Source: JAGPHI01 sp036641735 | GTDB lineage: Bacteria > Bacillota > Clostridia > Oscillospirales > Ruminococcaceae | DNA: 64,000 bases | Assembly: GCA_036641735.1 (NCBI GenBank) | Contig: JAVWEG010000003.1 | Coordinates: forward strand, 1-64,000 | Direction: 5' to 3' | Shown here: one piece after another, positions 53,776 to 64,000 of the stretch | Layout: each line of letters begins with the position of its first letter | Position numbering within the stretch: the stretch's first letter is position 1 | Notes under the pieces: model-generated | Told to the model about the DNA's origin: nothing | Databases searched by the model: none | Seen by the model: the letters and a program-made list of their open reading frames with translations, nothing else | Translations under genes and position numbers: made by a program

Positions 53776-56606
53776 TTGGGAATAGATAAAATAATTATTA
53801 AGGGCGCGCGTGAACATAATTTAAAAAATATAGACATCACTTTACCGCGAGATAAATTTATAGTGATGACAGGCTTATCGGGTTCGGGCAAGTCATCTCT
53901 TGCGTTTGATACTATTTATGCTGATGGGCAGCGTAGATATGTAGAGAGCTTATCGAGCTATGCACGTCAATTTTTAGGGCAGATGGAAAAGCCCGATGTT
54001 GATGAAATACAAGGATTGTCACCTGCAATATCTATAGACCAAAAAACTACTTCGCGTAATCCGCGTTCTACTGTAGGTACGGTAACTGAAATATACGATT
54101 ATCTGCGTTTAATGTATGCACGTATCGGCATACCGCATTGTCCAATATGCGGCAGAGAAATCAGCCAGCAAACTGTAGACCAAATGGTAGATGAAATATT
54201 GCGGTTACCTATTGATACGCGTTTTCAGGTGCTTGCGCCTGTGGTGCGTGGGCGCAAGGGTACACAGCAAAAAGAGCTTGATGCAGCACGCAGAGCAGGC
54301 TTTGCTCGAGTGCGTATTGACGGAAATGTATATGATTTAAGCGAAGAAATAAGTCTTGAAAAAAACAAAAAGCACAGTGTTGATATTGTTGTGGATAGGC
54401 TAATAATATCAGATGATGTGCGTTCACGCTTAGCGGATTCTTTGGAGACGGCGCTTGCGCTTACAGGTGCATTAGTTACCATAGATGTTGTAGAAGGCGA
54501 TGAATTGCAATTTAGCCAAAGCTATGCTTGTCCTGAACACGGTGTGGGCATAGAGGAGCTTGCTCCAAGAATGTTTTCGTTTAATAATCCATTTGGTGCG
54601 TGTCCTACTTGTACTGGGCTTGGTACATTTATGCGTGTAGATCCTGCACTGATATTGCCAAACAAAAATCTATCTATACGCGAGAGCGCAATAAAAGCAA
54701 GCGGTTGGTATTATGCTGATGGTTCTGTGAGCGAAATGTATTATAAGGGCTTGTGTAAAAAATACGGATTTACCCTTGACACTAAGATTAAGGATATTTG
54801 TGAAGAAGGAGTTAACGCTATTCTCTACGGTACAGGTGGTGCTAAAATGGAGATGACGCGCGAGACGGAATCAGGGCAAGGCAAGTACATTACTGATTTT
54901 GAAGGTATAGTACCTAACCTTGAAAGAAGATTTCGCGAAACCAATTCCGAATGGATGAAAGAAGAAATACAGACTGTTATGACGGGTATTGAATGTCCTG
55001 ATTGTCACGGTCATAGGCTGAAACCTACCAGTCTTGCGGTAACTGTTGGTGGGCTTAATATAAGCGAGCTTACATTATTGAGTGTGCGTGAGGAGCTTGA
55101 TTTCGTTAATAATGTTAAGCTTACACAGCGCGAGCATTTAATTGCAGACGGTATATTAAAAGAGATTAAAGAACGTCTTGGCTTTTTACAAAGCGTGGGG
55201 CTTGAATATCTTACGCTATCACGCAATGCCGCCACATTATCTGGAGGGGAAAGTCAGCGTATACGCTTAGCTACGCAGATAGGCTCGGCGCTTACAGGCG
55301 TATTATATGTATTAGATGAACCGAGCATAGGCTTGCATCAGCGTGACAATGCAAAATTGATAAAAACGCTTGAACGCTTACGAGACCTCGGAAATACACT
55401 GATAGTGGTAGAACACGATGAAGAGACAATGCGAGCGGCAGACTATATAGTAGATATCGGGCCAGGTGCAGGAATACACGGAGGCGAAGTAGTAGCAGCA
55501 GGCAGTATAGATGATATTTGCGCAGCTCCACGTAGTATTACAGGACAATATTTATCCGGCAAAAAGAAAATATCCGTGCCTAAAAGCCGTCGTACAGGAA
55601 ACGGAAAATATATAGAAATATTAAATGCCACACAAAACAATCTTAAAAATGTGAATGTAAAAATACCGCTTGGAGTGATGACTTGCGTAACGGGCATTTC
55701 GGGTTCCGGAAAATCGTCGTTGATAAATGAGATACTATATAAACGCTTGGCACACGATTTGAATGGCGCTAGGGGCAAAGCGGGTGCGCACGAAGATATG
55801 CTGGGACTTGAATATGTAGATAAGGTTATCGGGATAGACCAATCTCCAATAGGTCGCACACCTCGCTCTAACCCAGCCACTTATACGGGCGTATTTACAG
55901 ATATACGTACATTGTTTTCTCAAACGCAAGATGCTAAAATTCGTGGATATGGTCCGGGACGCTTTAGCTTTAACGTAAAAGGAGGACGATGTGAAGCGTG
56001 TGAGGGTGATGGAATAATAAAAATAGAAATGCACTTTTTACCTGATATATATGTGCCTTGTGAAGTATGTAAGGGCGCTAGATATAATAGAGAAACATTG
56101 GAAGTAAAATACAAGGATAAGAGTATTTATGATGTACTTGAAATGACAGTAGAGCAAGCTGCATTATTTTTTGAAAACATTCCGCGCATATATCGCAAAT
56201 TAAAAACAATAGTAGATGTAGGGCTTGGATATATTAAAATGGGACAAAGTGCTACTACTTTGTCGGGAGGCGAAGCACAGCGAGTGAAGCTTGCCTTAGA
56301 GCTTGCCAAGCGTGAGACAGGACAAACTGTATATATTTTNNNNNNNNNNCTACTACGGGATTACACGTGGCAGATGTGCATAAACTGGTAAAAGTATTGG
56401 AAAAGCTAGTGGATACAGGAAACACGGTAGTAGTAATAGAGCATAATTTAGATATTATTAAGCGCGCCGATTATATTATAGATTTAGGCCCTGAAGGTGG
56501 CAATGCAGGTGGGGAAATTATAGTAACAGGTACACCTGAGCAAGTGGCTGAATGTGACAAGTCTTATACAGGTGCTTATCTTAAACCCTTGCTAAATGGA
56601 CACTAA
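53776..56606 (+). CDS. uvrA: Excinuclease ABC subunit A, contains an assembly gap
   Basis: The damage-sensing ATPase of excision repair. Two ABC modules with Walker A GLSGSGKSS and GISGSGKSS, signatures LSGGESQR and LSGGEAQR, and zinc motifs CPICG and CEACEGDG...CEVCKG. Ten Ns at 56340-56349 replace the second Walker B; the text resumes at TTGLHVADVHK, so only about eight bases (part of LDEP) are really missing, giving a normal 942-aa protein. TTG 53776 lies four bases after uvrB. The ATG at 56367 is internal. Confidence 0.95.
56340..56349. other. Assembly gap (10 N) in uvrA
   Basis: Flanks fit ILDEPTTGL if eight bases are missing; the frame shift across the gap (+2) agrees. Confidence 0.9.
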
Positions 56607-56618
56607 ATGGTGTATAAT
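56589..56618 (+). promoter_or_regulatory. Promoter for miaB-ylbF-mutS-mutL-miaA
   Basis: TTGCTA (56589-56594), 18 bases, TATAAT (56613-56618), at the very end of uvrA and 38 bp before miaB. Confidence 0.6.
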
Positions 56619-56656
56619 AATTAAATACGGGTAAAAACAGAAATGCAGAGGTGGAA

Positions 56657-58047
56657 ATGGATATTATTAAGTTTACAAGAAATGAAGAGGCAGCTGCTTG
56701 CATTGCCAAGCATTTTGCGTCGCCGCCACTTTTGTATATGCACTCCTTTGGCTGCCAGCAAAATGCTAATGACGGTGAAAAAATCAAAGGAGTCCTTACA
56801 GATTTAGGCTATAAAATGTGCAATAAAGCGGAAGATGCCGACCTTATTGTATTTAATACTTGTGCTGTGCGTGAACACGCAGAACAACGTGTGTTCGGCA
56901 ATATTGGTGCATTAAAAACAATTAAAGCTAAAAAGCCAAGTGTGCTTATAGCAATTTGCGGATGTATGGTGCAGCAAAAACCTGTAGTNNNNNNNNNNTG
57001 GATAAGCTGCGTAAATCGTATCCGTTTGTAGATATGGTATTTGGTGTAAACAGCATAGATTTATTGCCGACACTCGTGTGCGAAAAGCTGTCTACGCGTA
57101 AAAGGTTTGTACAAATACAAGGCGAACGTGAAGAAATAGTAGAAGAAATTCCTATTAAACGTGATTCGAATTTTAGAGCGTGGCTTCCGATAATGTATGG
57201 ATGTGACAATTTTTGTTCTTATTGTATAGTACCATATGTACGTGGGCGCGAGCGCAGCCGCAAAAGTGAGGACATTATAGCGGAGTTTAAAGGTCTTGTT
57301 GCAGACGGATATAAAGACATTACGCTTTTGGGGCAAAATGTTAATTCATACGGTAAAAATTTAGACGAAAAGATAGATTTTTCCGATTTGTTAAAATTAC
57401 TTGATGAAATAGACGGAGATTTTCGTATCCGATTTCTTACCAGTCACCCCAAAGATGCAAATCGCCGTTTAATAGATACAATCGCTCAAAGCAAACATAT
57501 TTGTCATCATTTACATTTACCTGTACAGTCGGGTTCTGATGCCATTTTAGTGCAGATGAACAGACGATACAACGTAGAAGATTATCTTAATTTGATAAAT
57601 TATGCCAAAAAAACAATCAAAGATATGACGTTTTCAAGCGATATTATTATAGGATTTCCAGGTGAGAGCGATGATGATTTTGAGCAGACGATGAAGCTGG
57701 TACAAGAAGCAGAATATGCCCAGCTCTTTACATTTATTTATTCCAAGCGCACAGGCACTACGGCGGCAGAAATGCCGGATCCAACTCCATATAAGGAAAA
57801 ATCTAATCGTATTGCACGTGTTTTACAAGCACAAGAAATTATTGAAGACAAGCTGTGCCAAGCTATGAAGGGCAGCAAAGTGCGCGTACTTGTAGAGAGC
57901 GAAGGACGTGAGGATGGTAGTGTTGCGGCTAGGCTCGACAATAATATGATGGTAGAGCTTGTAGCAGATATACCTGTTGGCAGCTTTGCCAATGTAAAAA
58001 TCATAGGTAGCAAAGGTTCAATATTAAAAGGCGAATTAATTAATTAA
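56657..58047 (+). CDS. miaB: tRNA-2-methylthio-N6-isopentenyladenosine synthase MiaB, contains an assembly gap
   Basis: A radical SAM methylthiotransferase that adds 2-methylthio to i6A37 of tRNA. The N-terminal cluster cysteines (SFGCQQNANDGEK, NTCAVREHAEQR, CGCM), radical SAM motif GCDNFCSYCIVPYVRGRERSR and a C-terminal TRAM domain are visible. Ten Ns at 56989-56998 interrupt it; the frames imply a missing length of 3n+2, probably eight. Full length would be ~462 aa. miaA, which makes its substrate, lies in the same run. Confidence 0.94.
56989..56998. other. Assembly gap (10 N) in miaB
   Basis: Placeholder Ns between QQKPV and DKLRKSYPFVD; about eight bases are missing. Confidence 0.9.
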
Positions 58048-58068
58048 AAATATAAAGGAGCAAATACA

Positions 58069-58485
58069 ATGGCTAAAGATGCAGTAACATTATTTAAAGA
58101 GGCAGCAGTGCAATTACAAAAAGAGGAAGCATACGTAGCACTCGATGCCGCAAGACAAAAAAACGATAATGACGAGAGCTTACAGCAAATGATAGGCGAT
58201 TTTAATTTAGCGCGTATGGATCTTAACACAGAGATATCTAAGGGTGATGATAAAGATACAGAGCGTGTTTCTACTTTAAATGCTAAAGTTAATGATTTGT
58301 ATAACAATATAATGCAAAACGAAAGTATGGCGATATACAACGAATGTAAAACAGAATTAGAAGCTGTTATGAATTATGTTAATGCGATTTTAAGCACAGC
58401 CGCAAACGGCGGAGATCCAATGACTGTAGAAGCACCGTCAGAAAGCTGCACAGGCAGTTGTTCGTCGTGTTCGGGTTGTCATTAA
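58069..58485 (+). CDS. YlbF/YmcA-family protein with Cys-rich tail
   Basis: A 138-aa helical protein of the YlbF/YmcA (RicA) family. In Bacillus, YlbF, YmcA and YaaT form a complex that carries iron-sulfur clusters and controls RNase Y, competence, biofilm and sporulation. The helical core is ~1-112; the C-terminus adds CTGSCSSCSGCH with cysteines at 127, 131, 134 and 137, which looks like a metal or cluster site built into this subunit. It lies between miaB and mutS; ymcA is also next to miaB in Bacillus. ATG 58069 follows AAAGGAGC. Confidence 0.85.
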   Translation: MAKDAVTLFKEAAVQLQKEEAYVALDAARQKNDNDESLQQMIGDFNLARMDLNTEISKGDDKDTERVSTLNAKVNDLYNNIMQNESMAIYNECKTELEAVMNYVNAILSTAANGGDPMTVEAPSESCTGSCSSCSGCH

Positions 58486-58511
58486 AGATTATTTTTTGGA
58501 CGGTGTAGGCG

Positions 58512-61115
58512 ATGGCAGAGCTTTCCCCAATGATGAAGCAATATTTTGATATTAAAAAAAATCACCCGGACGAAATATTATTTTTTCGTCTGGGAGATTT
58601 TTATGAGATGTTTTATGATGACGCAATATTGGCATCCAGAGAGCTTGAGCTTACACTTACCGGGCGCGATTGCGGGCAAACAGAGCGTGCGCCTATGTGT
58701 GGAATACCATATCATTCTTGCGAGGGATATATTGCAAGGCTTATAGACAAGGGATATAAGGTGGCCATTTGTGAGCAAATGGAAGATCCTGCACAAGCTA
58801 AAGGTCTTGTGAAGCGCGATATTATTCGCGTAATTACTCCGGGCACTCTTATAGAAAGCTCTATGCTGGAAGATGATAAAAATAATTATTTGGCAAGCGT
58901 ATATATTAAAAATAAAGAAGCAGGCGTATGCTTTGCTGATATTTCTACAGGTAATGCACATATCACAAACATTAAATCGGATAATTTAGCCGATGCGATT
59001 ATTTCACAATTAAGTCGTTTTGAGCCGCGTGAGGTATTGTTTAATGAAGCTTTGCTGGATTATAAAGATGTAACTTTATATATAAAGCAGCAGCTCACTT
59101 GCAGCGTAGAGCTGCTTGCAAACGAGAGCTATGATGAAAATATTTGCATTGCAGAAATGCAAAAGCAATTTGGGGATAATTACGAAGATACGATTAATTT
59201 GTCTGTAAAGTCACTAAGCTTTACAGCACTTGCGGTGCTACTTGAGTACTTGGGAAAAACTCAAAAAAAGGGAGTAGAACGTTTAAAAACCGTAATTCAA
59301 TATTCGCAAACGCAATATATGCAGCTATCCAATGTTACAAGACGTAATTTGGAGCTTACTGAAACTATGCGTTGTCGTGAGAAAAAGGGTTCTTTACTGT
59401 GGGTGCTGGATAAAACGCAAACAGCAATGGGTAAACGGCTTTTGCGCACTTATATAGAACAGCCTTTAGTGGATGATGTACTTATTAATGCACGATTAGA
59501 TGGTGTACAAGATATATTTACTAATTCTGTAGCGCGTGCCGATATAATGGCTGCCCTAAAGCAAGTCTTTGATATCGAACGTCTGATGACACGAATTATA
59601 TATGGCAGTGTATCTCCGCGTGAGCTATTGGCATTAGCAGATACTTGCACGCAGCTACCGATAATTAAATCACTTATCGATGTATTTGGCAGTAATATAT
59701 TATTGCAAATTAATAATGATATTGATAGCCTCACTGATGTAAAAGAGCTGATTAACAGTGCCATAAGTGAAAATGCACCTGTGAGCTTGAGCGATGGCGG
59801 AGTGATAAAAAAAGGATTTAACGTAGAAATTGATGAGCTTAATGATATTGTACACGGGGGAAAAGGTGTACTAACAAAGCTTGAAGCAAGACTGAAAGAA
59901 GAAACAGGAATACGTACGCTGAAAATAGGATTTAATCACGTATTTGGATATTATATTGAGATAAGCCGCTCTTTTACACAGCAAGTACCGCCGAATTTTG
60001 TGCGAAAACAGACACTTGCAAATGCAGAGCGATATATTACAGAAGAACTTAAAGAGCTTGAAAATAAAATACTTGATGCAGGAGATAGCATAGCAAAACT
60101 GGAAAAACAAATTTACAATGAGGTATTAGCAAAATTATCTACAGGCTTAACGCGTATTCAGCATACTGCTGCAAATATTGCAATGCTTGATGTATTAACA
60201 GCGCTTGCGGAAGTAGCGGTAAAAAACAATTATGTGCGACCGACAGTGAATAAAAGTGATAAATTAATAATAAAAGATGGACGTCACCCTGTAATTGAGC
60301 AAATGCTAAAAGATAGCCTTTTTGTGCCAAACGACACAATATTAGACTGTGAAGACAATAGAATGTTGATTATTACAGGCCCTAATATGGCAGGTAAATC
60401 CACATTTATGAGGCAAACAGCACTTATTGCTTTAATGGCGCAAATAGGTTCATTTGTGCCTGCAAGCGAATGTAATATGGGAGTGGTAGATGCTATTTTC
60501 ACACGTGTGGGAGCTTCGGATGACCTTGCCGCAGGGCAATCTACATTTATGGTAGAGATGACGGAAGTAGCCGAAATATTGTCTGCTGCCACTAAAAAAA
60601 GTCTTGTTATATTAGATGAAATAGGCAGGGGTACATCTACCTTTGATGGTATGAGTATAGCGCGCGCTGTTGTTGAACACATTGCAGATACGGATAATAG
60701 CATTGGCTGTAAAACATTATTTGCTACTCATTATCACGAGCTTACAGATCTTGAAAATGCAATAGATGGCGTAAAGAATTATAATATTGCAGTAAAAAAA
60801 CGCGGCGATGATATTACGTTTTTACGTAGAATAATACGTGGTGCTGCTGACGATAGCTATGGTATAGAAGTAGCAAAGCTTGCAGGGCTACCGGACAGCG
60901 TTACAAAACGAGCAAAAGAAGTATTGAAAGTACTTGAAGCAAATGCACCAAACGCAAATAAAGTAACACAATTGGATTTTGATGCGTACGAAAAATTTGT
61001 GGAAACTCCGGTGCCAAGTGAGCTGATTGATAAACTTACGGCACTTGATTTGGAGACATTAACCCCACTTGAAGCGTTAAATTATTTATATGATTTAAAG
61101 AAATCTTTAAGCTGA
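58512..61115 (+). CDS. mutS: DNA mismatch repair protein MutS
   Basis: An 867-aa mismatch-recognition ATPase. The N-terminal mismatch domain has the Phe-X-Glu reader in FFRLGDFYEMFYDDA; Walker A GPNMAGKST lies at ~623-631, and Walker B is LVILDEIGRGTSTFDG, then TLFATHYHEL. Length is normal. ATG 58512 has GGCG/GGACGG near and weak spacing. mutL follows after 14 bp, the usual order. Confidence 0.96.
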   Translation: MAELSPMMKQYFDIKKNHPDEILFFRLGDFYEMFYDDAILASRELELTLTGRDCGQTERAPMCGIPYHSCEGYIARLIDKGYKVAICEQMEDPAQAKGLVKRDIIRVITPGTLIESSMLEDDKNNYLASVYIKNKEAGVCFADISTGNAHITNIKSDNLADAIISQLSRFEPREVLFNEALLDYKDVTLYIKQQLTCSVELLANESYDENICIAEMQKQFGDNYEDTINLSVKSLSFTALAVLLEYLGKTQKKGVERLKTVIQYSQTQYMQLSNVTRRNLELTETMRCREKKGSLLWVLDKTQTAMGKRLLRTYIEQPLVDDVLINARLDGVQDIFTNSVARADIMAALKQVFDIERLMTRIIYGSVSPRELLALADTCTQLPIIKSLIDVFGSNILLQINNDIDSLTDVKELINSAISENAPVSLSDGGVIKKGFNVEIDELNDIVHGGKGVLTKLEARLKEETGIRTLKIGFNHVFGYYIEISRSFTQQVPPNFVRKQTLANAERYITEELKELENKILDAGDSIAKLEKQIYNEVLAKLSTGLTRIQHTAANIAMLDVLTALAEVAVKNNYVRPTVNKSDKLIIKDGRHPVIEQMLKDSLFVPNDTILDCEDNRMLIITGPNMAGKSTFMRQTALIALMAQIGSFVPASECNMGVVDAIFTRVGASDDLAAGQSTFMVEMTEVAEILSAATKKSLVILDEIGRGTSTFDGMSIARAVVEHIADTDNSIGCKTLFATHYHELTDLENAIDGVKNYNIAVKKRGDDITFLRRIIRGAADDSYGIEVAKLAGLPDSVTKRAKEVLKVLEANAPNANKVTQLDFDAYEKFVETPVPSELIDKLTALDLETLTPLEALNYLYDLKKSLS

Positions 61116-61129
61116 AAGCAGGATATAAA

Positions 61130-62965
61130 ATGGCAGTAATAAACGTACTTGATAAACACGTTGCGGAGCTTATTGCCGCAGGCGAGGTAGTGGAAAGGCC
61201 GGCTTCTGTTGTAAAGGAGCTATGCGAAAACGCTATAGATGCTAAAGCAACAGTTATTTCTGTAAGCATAGAACACGGCGGAGTGTCATTAATATCTATA
61301 CAAGATAATGGCAGCGGTATTGATGCCGAATATGTGGCAACGGCATTTTTGCGTCACGCTACAAGCAAAGTAAAGACGCAAAATGACTTGGAAGATATAC
61401 ATACGCTCGGTTTTAGGGGCGAAGCGCTTGCTTCTATAGCAAGCGTATCACATATAGAGCTGCTTACGCGTACTGAAAGCGACGAATACGCGTGCTTATA
61501 TCGCATAAGCGGAGGCGAAGAGGAAGGGCTGTGCGCTTCGGCACGGCCTATTGGCACTACTATCACAGTTAAAGATTTATTTTATAATACCCCCGCAAGA
61601 ATGAAATTTTTAAAAAAAGACGTTAGCGAAGGCAATTTAGTAGCCGATATTGTAGGACATTTAGCATTATCTCACCCTGAGATATCCTTTAAACTAATGC
61701 GTGAAGGGAAATTGCAATTTCATACTCCCGGAGACGGAGAGCTGCGCAGTGCTGCATATGAAGTGCTTACGCGCGATTTTGCGCGTGAACTTATTGAGCT
61801 TGATTATAAAGAAGGAAATTATGCTGTATCAGGGCTTGTTACACCTCCGAGAGCGGCGCGCGCAAGCAGAGCTATGCAATATTTTTTTGTAAATGGACGA
61901 TTTGTAAAAAATCGCACGATGATGGCGGCTTTAGAAGCAGCTTATGCAGGTACACTTATGCAAGGGAAATATCCGGGGTGCATAATGTCGTTGCAGATGC
62001 CGCCTGAACTTGTAGATGTTAACGTTCATCCGTCAAAGACAGAGGTGCGTTTTGCCAGAGAAAGCGAAGTATTTGATATAGTATATAAAGCTGTAAAATC
62101 CGGAATTATGTCTCTTTCCGGTACAAATAAGGAACTTGAAATTAACGAAGAACAGCCCGAGGATATACCTGTAAAGCAAACTAGCATTACACCTAACTTC
62201 TCCCAAATTCATATTATTACTTTACCTAAAGTTAACGATAGCATCAATAATGAAGATAGTTTATGTTCGTCTGCATCTGTACAATATAATATTAGCGAGG
62301 AACCTAAACAAGATAATAAAGATATTATCCCATACAAAGAAACAAAATCCGAAGTAACAATTAATCAAACAGATTTTATCTCTGCTGACAAAAACGATGT
62401 TTCGTTGCGCGTAGTAGGAGAAATATTCAGTACATATATTGTTACTGAACGTGGAAATGAGATGTGCTTAATAGACAAGCACGCAGCACACGAAAGAATG
62501 ATTTATGAAGAATTGATGTTAAACTATGGCGAGGTGGCAAGCCAAATGCTTCTTGCACCCGTTACTGCCACACTTAGCGCAGAAGAAAAAAATGCGTTAA
62601 TGCAAAATGAAACGATTTTAGCTAAAAGCGGAATAGAAATAGAAGATTTTGGCGGAATGAGTGTACTAGTGCGAGCAGTGCCTACTGATGTAGTGCCTGA
62701 CAGTGTAGAGTCGCTTATAGTAGAATTGGCACATAGCTTGCTTACAGGAAATAAAAACACGATGGCAGAAAAAACACAATGGGTACTACATTCAATAGCT
62801 TGCAGAGCAGCAATAAAAGCAGGCGATAAATCTCGTGAAACGGAGCTTTTGCGTTTGGCACAAGAAGTATTAGATGGTGAAATACCGCCATTTTGTCCTC
62901 ACGGTCGTCCAATAGTCTTGCGCCTTACACGAAAGGAGCTGGAAAAACAATTTGGCAGACAATGA
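61130..62965 (+). CDS. mutL: DNA mismatch repair protein MutL, endonuclease type
   Basis: A 611-aa GHKL ATPase. VVKELCENAIDA, DNGSGI and GFRGEAL/TSK motifs form the ATP site. The C-terminal dimer domain has DKHAAHERMIYE (the DQHA-x2-E-x4-E endonuclease motif with Gln replaced by Lys), ACRAAIKAGD, CPHGRP and the final FGRQ, so it should nick DNA, as expected for bacteria without MutH. The linker (~340-420) is acidic and variable. The end overlaps miaA by 14 bp. Confidence 0.95.
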   Translation: MAVINVLDKHVAELIAAGEVVERPASVVKELCENAIDAKATVISVSIEHGGVSLISIQDNGSGIDAEYVATAFLRHATSKVKTQNDLEDIHTLGFRGEALASIASVSHIELLTRTESDEYACLYRISGGEEEGLCASARPIGTTITVKDLFYNTPARMKFLKKDVSEGNLVADIVGHLALSHPEISFKLMREGKLQFHTPGDGELRSAAYEVLTRDFARELIELDYKEGNYAVSGLVTPPRAARASRAMQYFFVNGRFVKNRTMMAALEAAYAGTLMQGKYPGCIMSLQMPPELVDVNVHPSKTEVRFARESEVFDIVYKAVKSGIMSLSGTNKELEINEEQPEDIPVKQTSITPNFSQIHIITLPKVNDSINNEDSLCSSASVQYNISEEPKQDNKDIIPYKETKSEVTINQTDFISADKNDVSLRVVGEIFSTYIVTERGNEMCLIDKHAAHERMIYEELMLNYGEVASQMLLAPVTATLSAEEKNALMQNETILAKSGIEIEDFGGMSVLVRAVPTDVVPDSVESLIVELAHSLLTGNKNTMAEKTQWVLHSIACRAAIKAGDKSRETELLRLAQEVLDGEIPPFCPHGRPIVLRLTRKELEKQFGRQ

Positions 62966-63887
62966 TAGAAAATCGCTGTTAGTAATTTGTGGACCTACCG
63001 CTACAGGTAAAACGGCTTTGTCTGTTCGTTTAGCAAAGTCACTTAATGGAGAAATAATATCTGCAGATTCAATGCAACTGTACAAGGGGCTTAATATTGG
63101 CACAGCTAAACCAACAAATGAAGAAATGAATGGAATAAAGCATCATTTAATGGATTTTTTGGAACCCGAATACAATTTTTCGGCTGCTGACTATGCGCAA
63201 TATGCAGATAAAGCTATTAATAATATTATTGCTTGTGGAAAAACACCTTTTCTTGTTGGCGGAACGGGGCAATATATTAGCGCAGTAACACAAGGTTTAT
63301 CTTTTGTTTGTTCAAAGCCGGATGAAAAATTGCGTAATAAAATAGCAGATATGGCATTGGAAATCGGAAACGATGCAATGTATAAAAAATTATGCGATAT
63401 TGATGCTGAATATGCAGCATCGGTACACCCAAACAATGCGCATAGAGTGCAACGGGCGATTGAACTGTATATGCAAACAGGCTATACAATGTCGGAACAG
63501 CTTGTAAAATCGCATCCGCAAAAAAAGCCTTATAACGATATAATATTTGTATTAAACTATTCTGACAGAGAATTATTATACAATAAAATTAACACTCGTG
63601 TAGATATAATGCTGGAACAAGGGCTTTTGATAGAAGCAAAAGAAGTGTACAACAATAAAGACAGATTTAAAACAGCAGCTCAAGCAATAGGTTATAAAGA
63701 AATATTCCCGTATTTTGAAGGCGAACAAAGCTTAGATGAATGTGTGGATAAATTAAAGCAAGCCTCAAGAAATTACGCTAAACGTCAAATGACTTGGTTT
63801 AAACGTTTAAAAGACATGCATAATTTATATGTGGACAAGCAAGATTGTGAAAAAGTTATTATGGATATATGGAAGGAGCATAAGTGA
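62952..63887 (+). CDS. miaA: tRNA dimethylallyltransferase MiaA
   Basis: A 311-aa enzyme that adds dimethylallyl to A37 of tRNAs reading UNN codons, giving i6A for MiaB. P-loop GPTATGKT (14-21), ISADSMQLYKGLNIGTAKP, VGGTGQYISAVTQG and the C-terminal NYAKRQMTWFKR are diagnostic. TTG 62952 with GAAAGGAG upstream lies within the mutL end. The stop overlaps the next gene by four bases (GTGA). Confidence 0.95.
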   Translation: MADNDRKSLLVICGPTATGKTALSVRLAKSLNGEIISADSMQLYKGLNIGTAKPTNEEMNGIKHHLMDFLEPEYNFSAADYAQYADKAINNIIACGKTPFLVGGTGQYISAVTQGLSFVCSKPDEKLRNKIADMALEIGNDAMYKKLCDIDAEYAASVHPNNAHRVQRAIELYMQTGYTMSEQLVKSHPQKKPYNDIIFVLNYSDRELLYNKINTRVDIMLEQGLLIEAKEVYNNKDRFKTAAQAIGYKEIFPYFEGEQSLDECVDKLKQASRNYAKRQMTWFKRLKDMHNLYVDKQDCEKVIMDIWKEHK

Positions 63888-64000
63888 AAATCGATAATAA
63901 ACAAAAAAAGCATAAATTAAATCATTTAATAATTTTTATAGTTTTACTTTTACCGATAATTTACATATTGTTTCAGCTTTGCTTTGTGTTTTTTACGAAG
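63884..64000 (+). CDS. Start of a membrane-anchored protein, 3' partial
   Basis: GTG 63884 follows AAGGAG by five bases and overlaps the miaA stop. The 39 codons visible encode a Lys/Asn-rich start and then one hydrophobic segment (HLIIFIVLLLPIIYILFQLCF). In related genomes a HlyD-like adaptor protein often follows here, but the visible part does not prove that. Confidence 0.55.
   Translation, partial: MKIDNKQKKHKLNHLIIFIVLLLPIIYILFQLCFVFFTK

Overview
The window is a stretch of chromosome from a low-GC, anaerobic-type, endospore-forming member of the Clostridia, probably an uncultured gut lineage near the Oscillospirales. This rests on the sporulation genes (ylbJ, yqfC, yqfD, spoIIGA, sigE, sigG, a YlmC/YmxH protein, an M23-M50 pair and YlbF), the type A RNase P RNA, GatCAB, the class B sortase, Rex, and a gene order of Bacillus/Clostridium kind. 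Four runs of 10 N, each inside a gene, mark it as a scaffolded draft or metagenome assembly. No tRNA, rRNA, CRISPR array, phage or insertion sequence was recognised. TTG start codons are unusually common.

Layout. 1-3.5 kb: a large repeat-built surface protein ending in an NPQTG sorting-like motif, then its likely class B sortase. 3.5-12.9 kb: a small four-cysteine protein and ylbJ on the minus strand, then a housekeeping/sporulation run yqfC-yqfD-phoH-ybeY-dgkA-era-yqzL-recO-mutS2. A two-copy 37-bp repeat with several hairpins sits in front of phoH. 12.9-15.7 kb: an XRE regulator divergent from spoIIGA-sigE-sigG; a leader hairpin covers part of the sigG ribosome-binding site. 15.8-24.9 kb: a HAD phosphatase, a YlmC/YmxH protein, an LTA-synthase-like protein, rpsB-tsf, a CHASE-GGDEF cyclase, rnpB (minus), gdhA and an RluA-type gene broken by one stop codon.

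24.9-32.7 kb: a LysM/G5/M23 endopeptidase, then an accessory catabolic island: a LacI regulator divergent from a tripartite tricarboxylate-type transporter (tctB, tctC, tctA) and a cytoplasmic Cys-type sulfatase. The layout suggests import of a sulfated or anionic organic compound followed by desulfation inside the cell. 32.8-40.8 kb: murA, a WalJ-like metallo-hydrolase, rlmH, a heterodimeric ABC exporter pair, and the minus-strand pair icd-rex behind a consensus promoter. 41-51 kb: ligA-gatC-gatA-gatB, a SpoIVFA/SpoIVFB-like M23-M50 pair, a radical-SAM pair (TIGR03960/TIGR03936 type) and a second RluA-type synthase. 51-64 kb: a DNA repair and tRNA modification block, radC-uvrB-uvrA, then miaB-ylbF-mutS-mutL-miaA, ending in the first 39 codons of a membrane-anchored protein.

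Most of the window is conserved core genome. The parts that stand out are the transporter-sulfatase island, the hairpin-rich repeat before phoH, the leader hairpins over sporulation genes, the Cys-rich tail on YlbF, the Cys4 protein beside ylbJ, and the lesions in the surface protein and the RluA gene. I did not find a wholly unknown multi-gene system.
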